This document shows, in pieces, positions 52,209 to 53,034 of a stretch of DNA of 53,034 nucleotides (the first letter of the stretch is position 1; each line of letters starts with the position of its first letter). The position numbers and the translations under genes are program-made. Source of the stretch: Nitratireductor sp. (GTDB taxonomy: Bacteria; Pseudomonadota; Alphaproteobacteria; Rhizobiales; Rhizobiaceae); assembly GCA_020441665.1 (NCBI GenBank), contig JAGRLT010000026.1, positions 1 to 53,034 of the forward strand, in the 5' to 3' direction. The notes below the pieces were generated by a model that made no database searches, was not told the origin of the DNA, and saw only the letters and a list, made by a program, of their open reading frames with translations.

Positions 52209-52768
52209 CGCCTTACGACCATGCTCCCGAGGGTCCGCTGCAGCGGGCCCTCAACCGCCTCGACCGGCTGGGCTGGACGATGGGCGGCATCTTCCTGTGG
52301 CTTTCCAACCTCTGCCTGCTGGCCATGCTGGGACTGACCACGGCGACCATCATCCTGCGGCCGCTGAGCATGGCGCCCTACTGGATGTGGCCCTGGACGA
52401 TGGTCTTCTTCATCTGGCTGTCCTTCTTCGGCTTCTTCGCGCTCTATGCGCGGCTGAAGGACGTGCGCGTCGATTTTCTCGCCCTCCGTCTCGGCCCCCG
52501 GGGCATGGCGGCGACGCGGCTTCTGTCGGACATCGCGACGCTGCTGGTCACCGGCGTGCTGCTGTCGCAGCTTCCCACCGTGATCGCGACCTCCCGCGGG
52601 GTCTATGACGGCGCCATCCTGCCTGCGGGCATCGAGCTTCCGCGGCTCACGCTTTCCGTCCCGCTGTTCGTCTCGACCTTTCTCGTCGCGCTCTATGCCC
52701 TGCTTGACCTTGCCAAGATGGCGACGGGGATGCCCGAGAACGTAACCGATCACCATCCGGAGATCTGA
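52205..52768 (+). CDS. TRAP transporter small permease, DctQ-like
   Basis: This 187-aa membrane protein has four hydrophobic spans (about residues 22-50, 58-80, 105-125 and 150-168). Its length and topology match DctQ. It overlaps dctP by 4 nt and is followed by dctM 3 nt later. It stabilises the large permease and connects to the loaded receptor. Confidence 0.88.
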   Translation: MTPYDHAPEGPLQRALNRLDRLGWTMGGIFLWLSNLCLLAMLGLTTATIILRPLSMAPYWMWPWTMVFFIWLSFFGFFALYARLKDVRVDFLALRLGPRGMAATRLLSDIATLLVTGVLLSQLPTVIATSRGVYDGAILPAGIELPRLTLSVPLFVSTFLVALYALLDLAKMATGMPENVTDHHPEI

Positions 52769-52771
52769 GCA

Positions 52772-53034
52772 ATGGCCTGGATCCTCTTCGGCACCTTCAT
52801 CACGCTGATCCTGTTGCGCGTGCCCATATCGATCGCGATCGGCACGGCCACCGTACTGACCTTCCTGACCTCCGATTTCTCCTCGGCCTTGCAGATCATT
52901 CCCCAGCAGATGCTGGAAGGGGTGAACAAGGCGTCCCTCACCGCCGTACCCTTCTTCATCATGGCCGGGAACCTGATGAATGCGACCGGCGTGACCGAGC
53001 GCATCTTCGCCTTCGCCAACGCCCTTGTCGGCCA
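52772..53034 (+). CDS. TRAP transporter large permease, DctM-like (cut by window end)
   Basis: The first 87 codons of a TRAP large subunit are present. They open MAWILFGTFITLILLRVPIS and continue through a second hydrophobic region to SLTAVPFFIMAGNLMNATGV and TERIFAFANALVG, matching the start of DctM proteins. The gene runs off the right edge, so its full length of about 430 aa cannot be checked. It completes the second TRAP system. Confidence 0.88.
   Translation, partial: MAWILFGTFITLILLRVPISIAIGTATVLTFLTSDFSSALQIIPQQMLEGVNKASLTAVPFFIMAGNLMNATGVTERIFAFANALVG

Overview
This 53 kb window comes from a high-GC alphaproteobacterium. A Hyphomicrobiales (rhizobial-type) or roseobacter-type host is likely, judging from codon usage, the density of binding-protein-dependent and TRAP transporters, and many short start/stop overlaps. 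I see no rRNA, tRNA, phage, insertion sequence or CRISPR array. Nearly all genes belong to catabolic modules, each pairing an uptake system with dedicated enzymes and, mostly, a regulator. The taxonomic call and all substrate proposals are inference.

Layout. (1) 1-3553: a polar amino-acid type ABC transporter on the minus strand, read away from a GntR regulator; a 28-bp perfect palindrome lies between them. (2) 3572-10610: a GcvA-like LysR regulator diverges from a polyamine-type ABC transporter, followed by an RraA-like aldolase and an MmgE/PrpD-family protein. (3) 10657-23301: an oxidative module with an alpha/beta hydrolase, a flavin-containing monooxygenase, three paralogous cupins, an AraC regulator, a complete Liv-type ABC transporter, a PhzS-like flavin monooxygenase and an AGCS sodium:amino-acid symporter. 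(4) 23825-33138: a four-carbon sugar-acid module with OtnC, OtnK, a LigI-like amidohydrolase, a tartrate/isopropylmalate-type dehydrogenase, a Gfo/Idh/MocA dehydrogenase and a TRAP transporter, facing a GntR regulator and an Asp/Glu-racemase-like protein. (5) 33427-36285: a YdiJ-like FAD/Fe-S 2-hydroxyacid dehydrogenase behind its own dyad. (6) 36317-53034: a cytoplasmic gamma-glutamyltransferase-like enzyme and a GntR regulator diverge from HyuA/HyuB, a peptide-type ABC transporter with a fused permease-ATPase, an SDR, a DadA-like oxidase, a creatininase-family protein and a second TRAP transporter cut by the window end.

Two modules look least described. In module 3, two different flavin monooxygenases are combined with three metal-binding cupins and two kinds of transporter; cupins 1 and 3 share an exact 50-nt tract. 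Module 4 is a tetronate pathway in which the usual first dehydrogenase and isomerase (LtnD/DenD, OtnI) are absent, and other enzyme families sit in their place. Three FCD/GntR regulators and one AraC regulator stand beside promoters, and the intergenic regions contain dyads that could be their operators.
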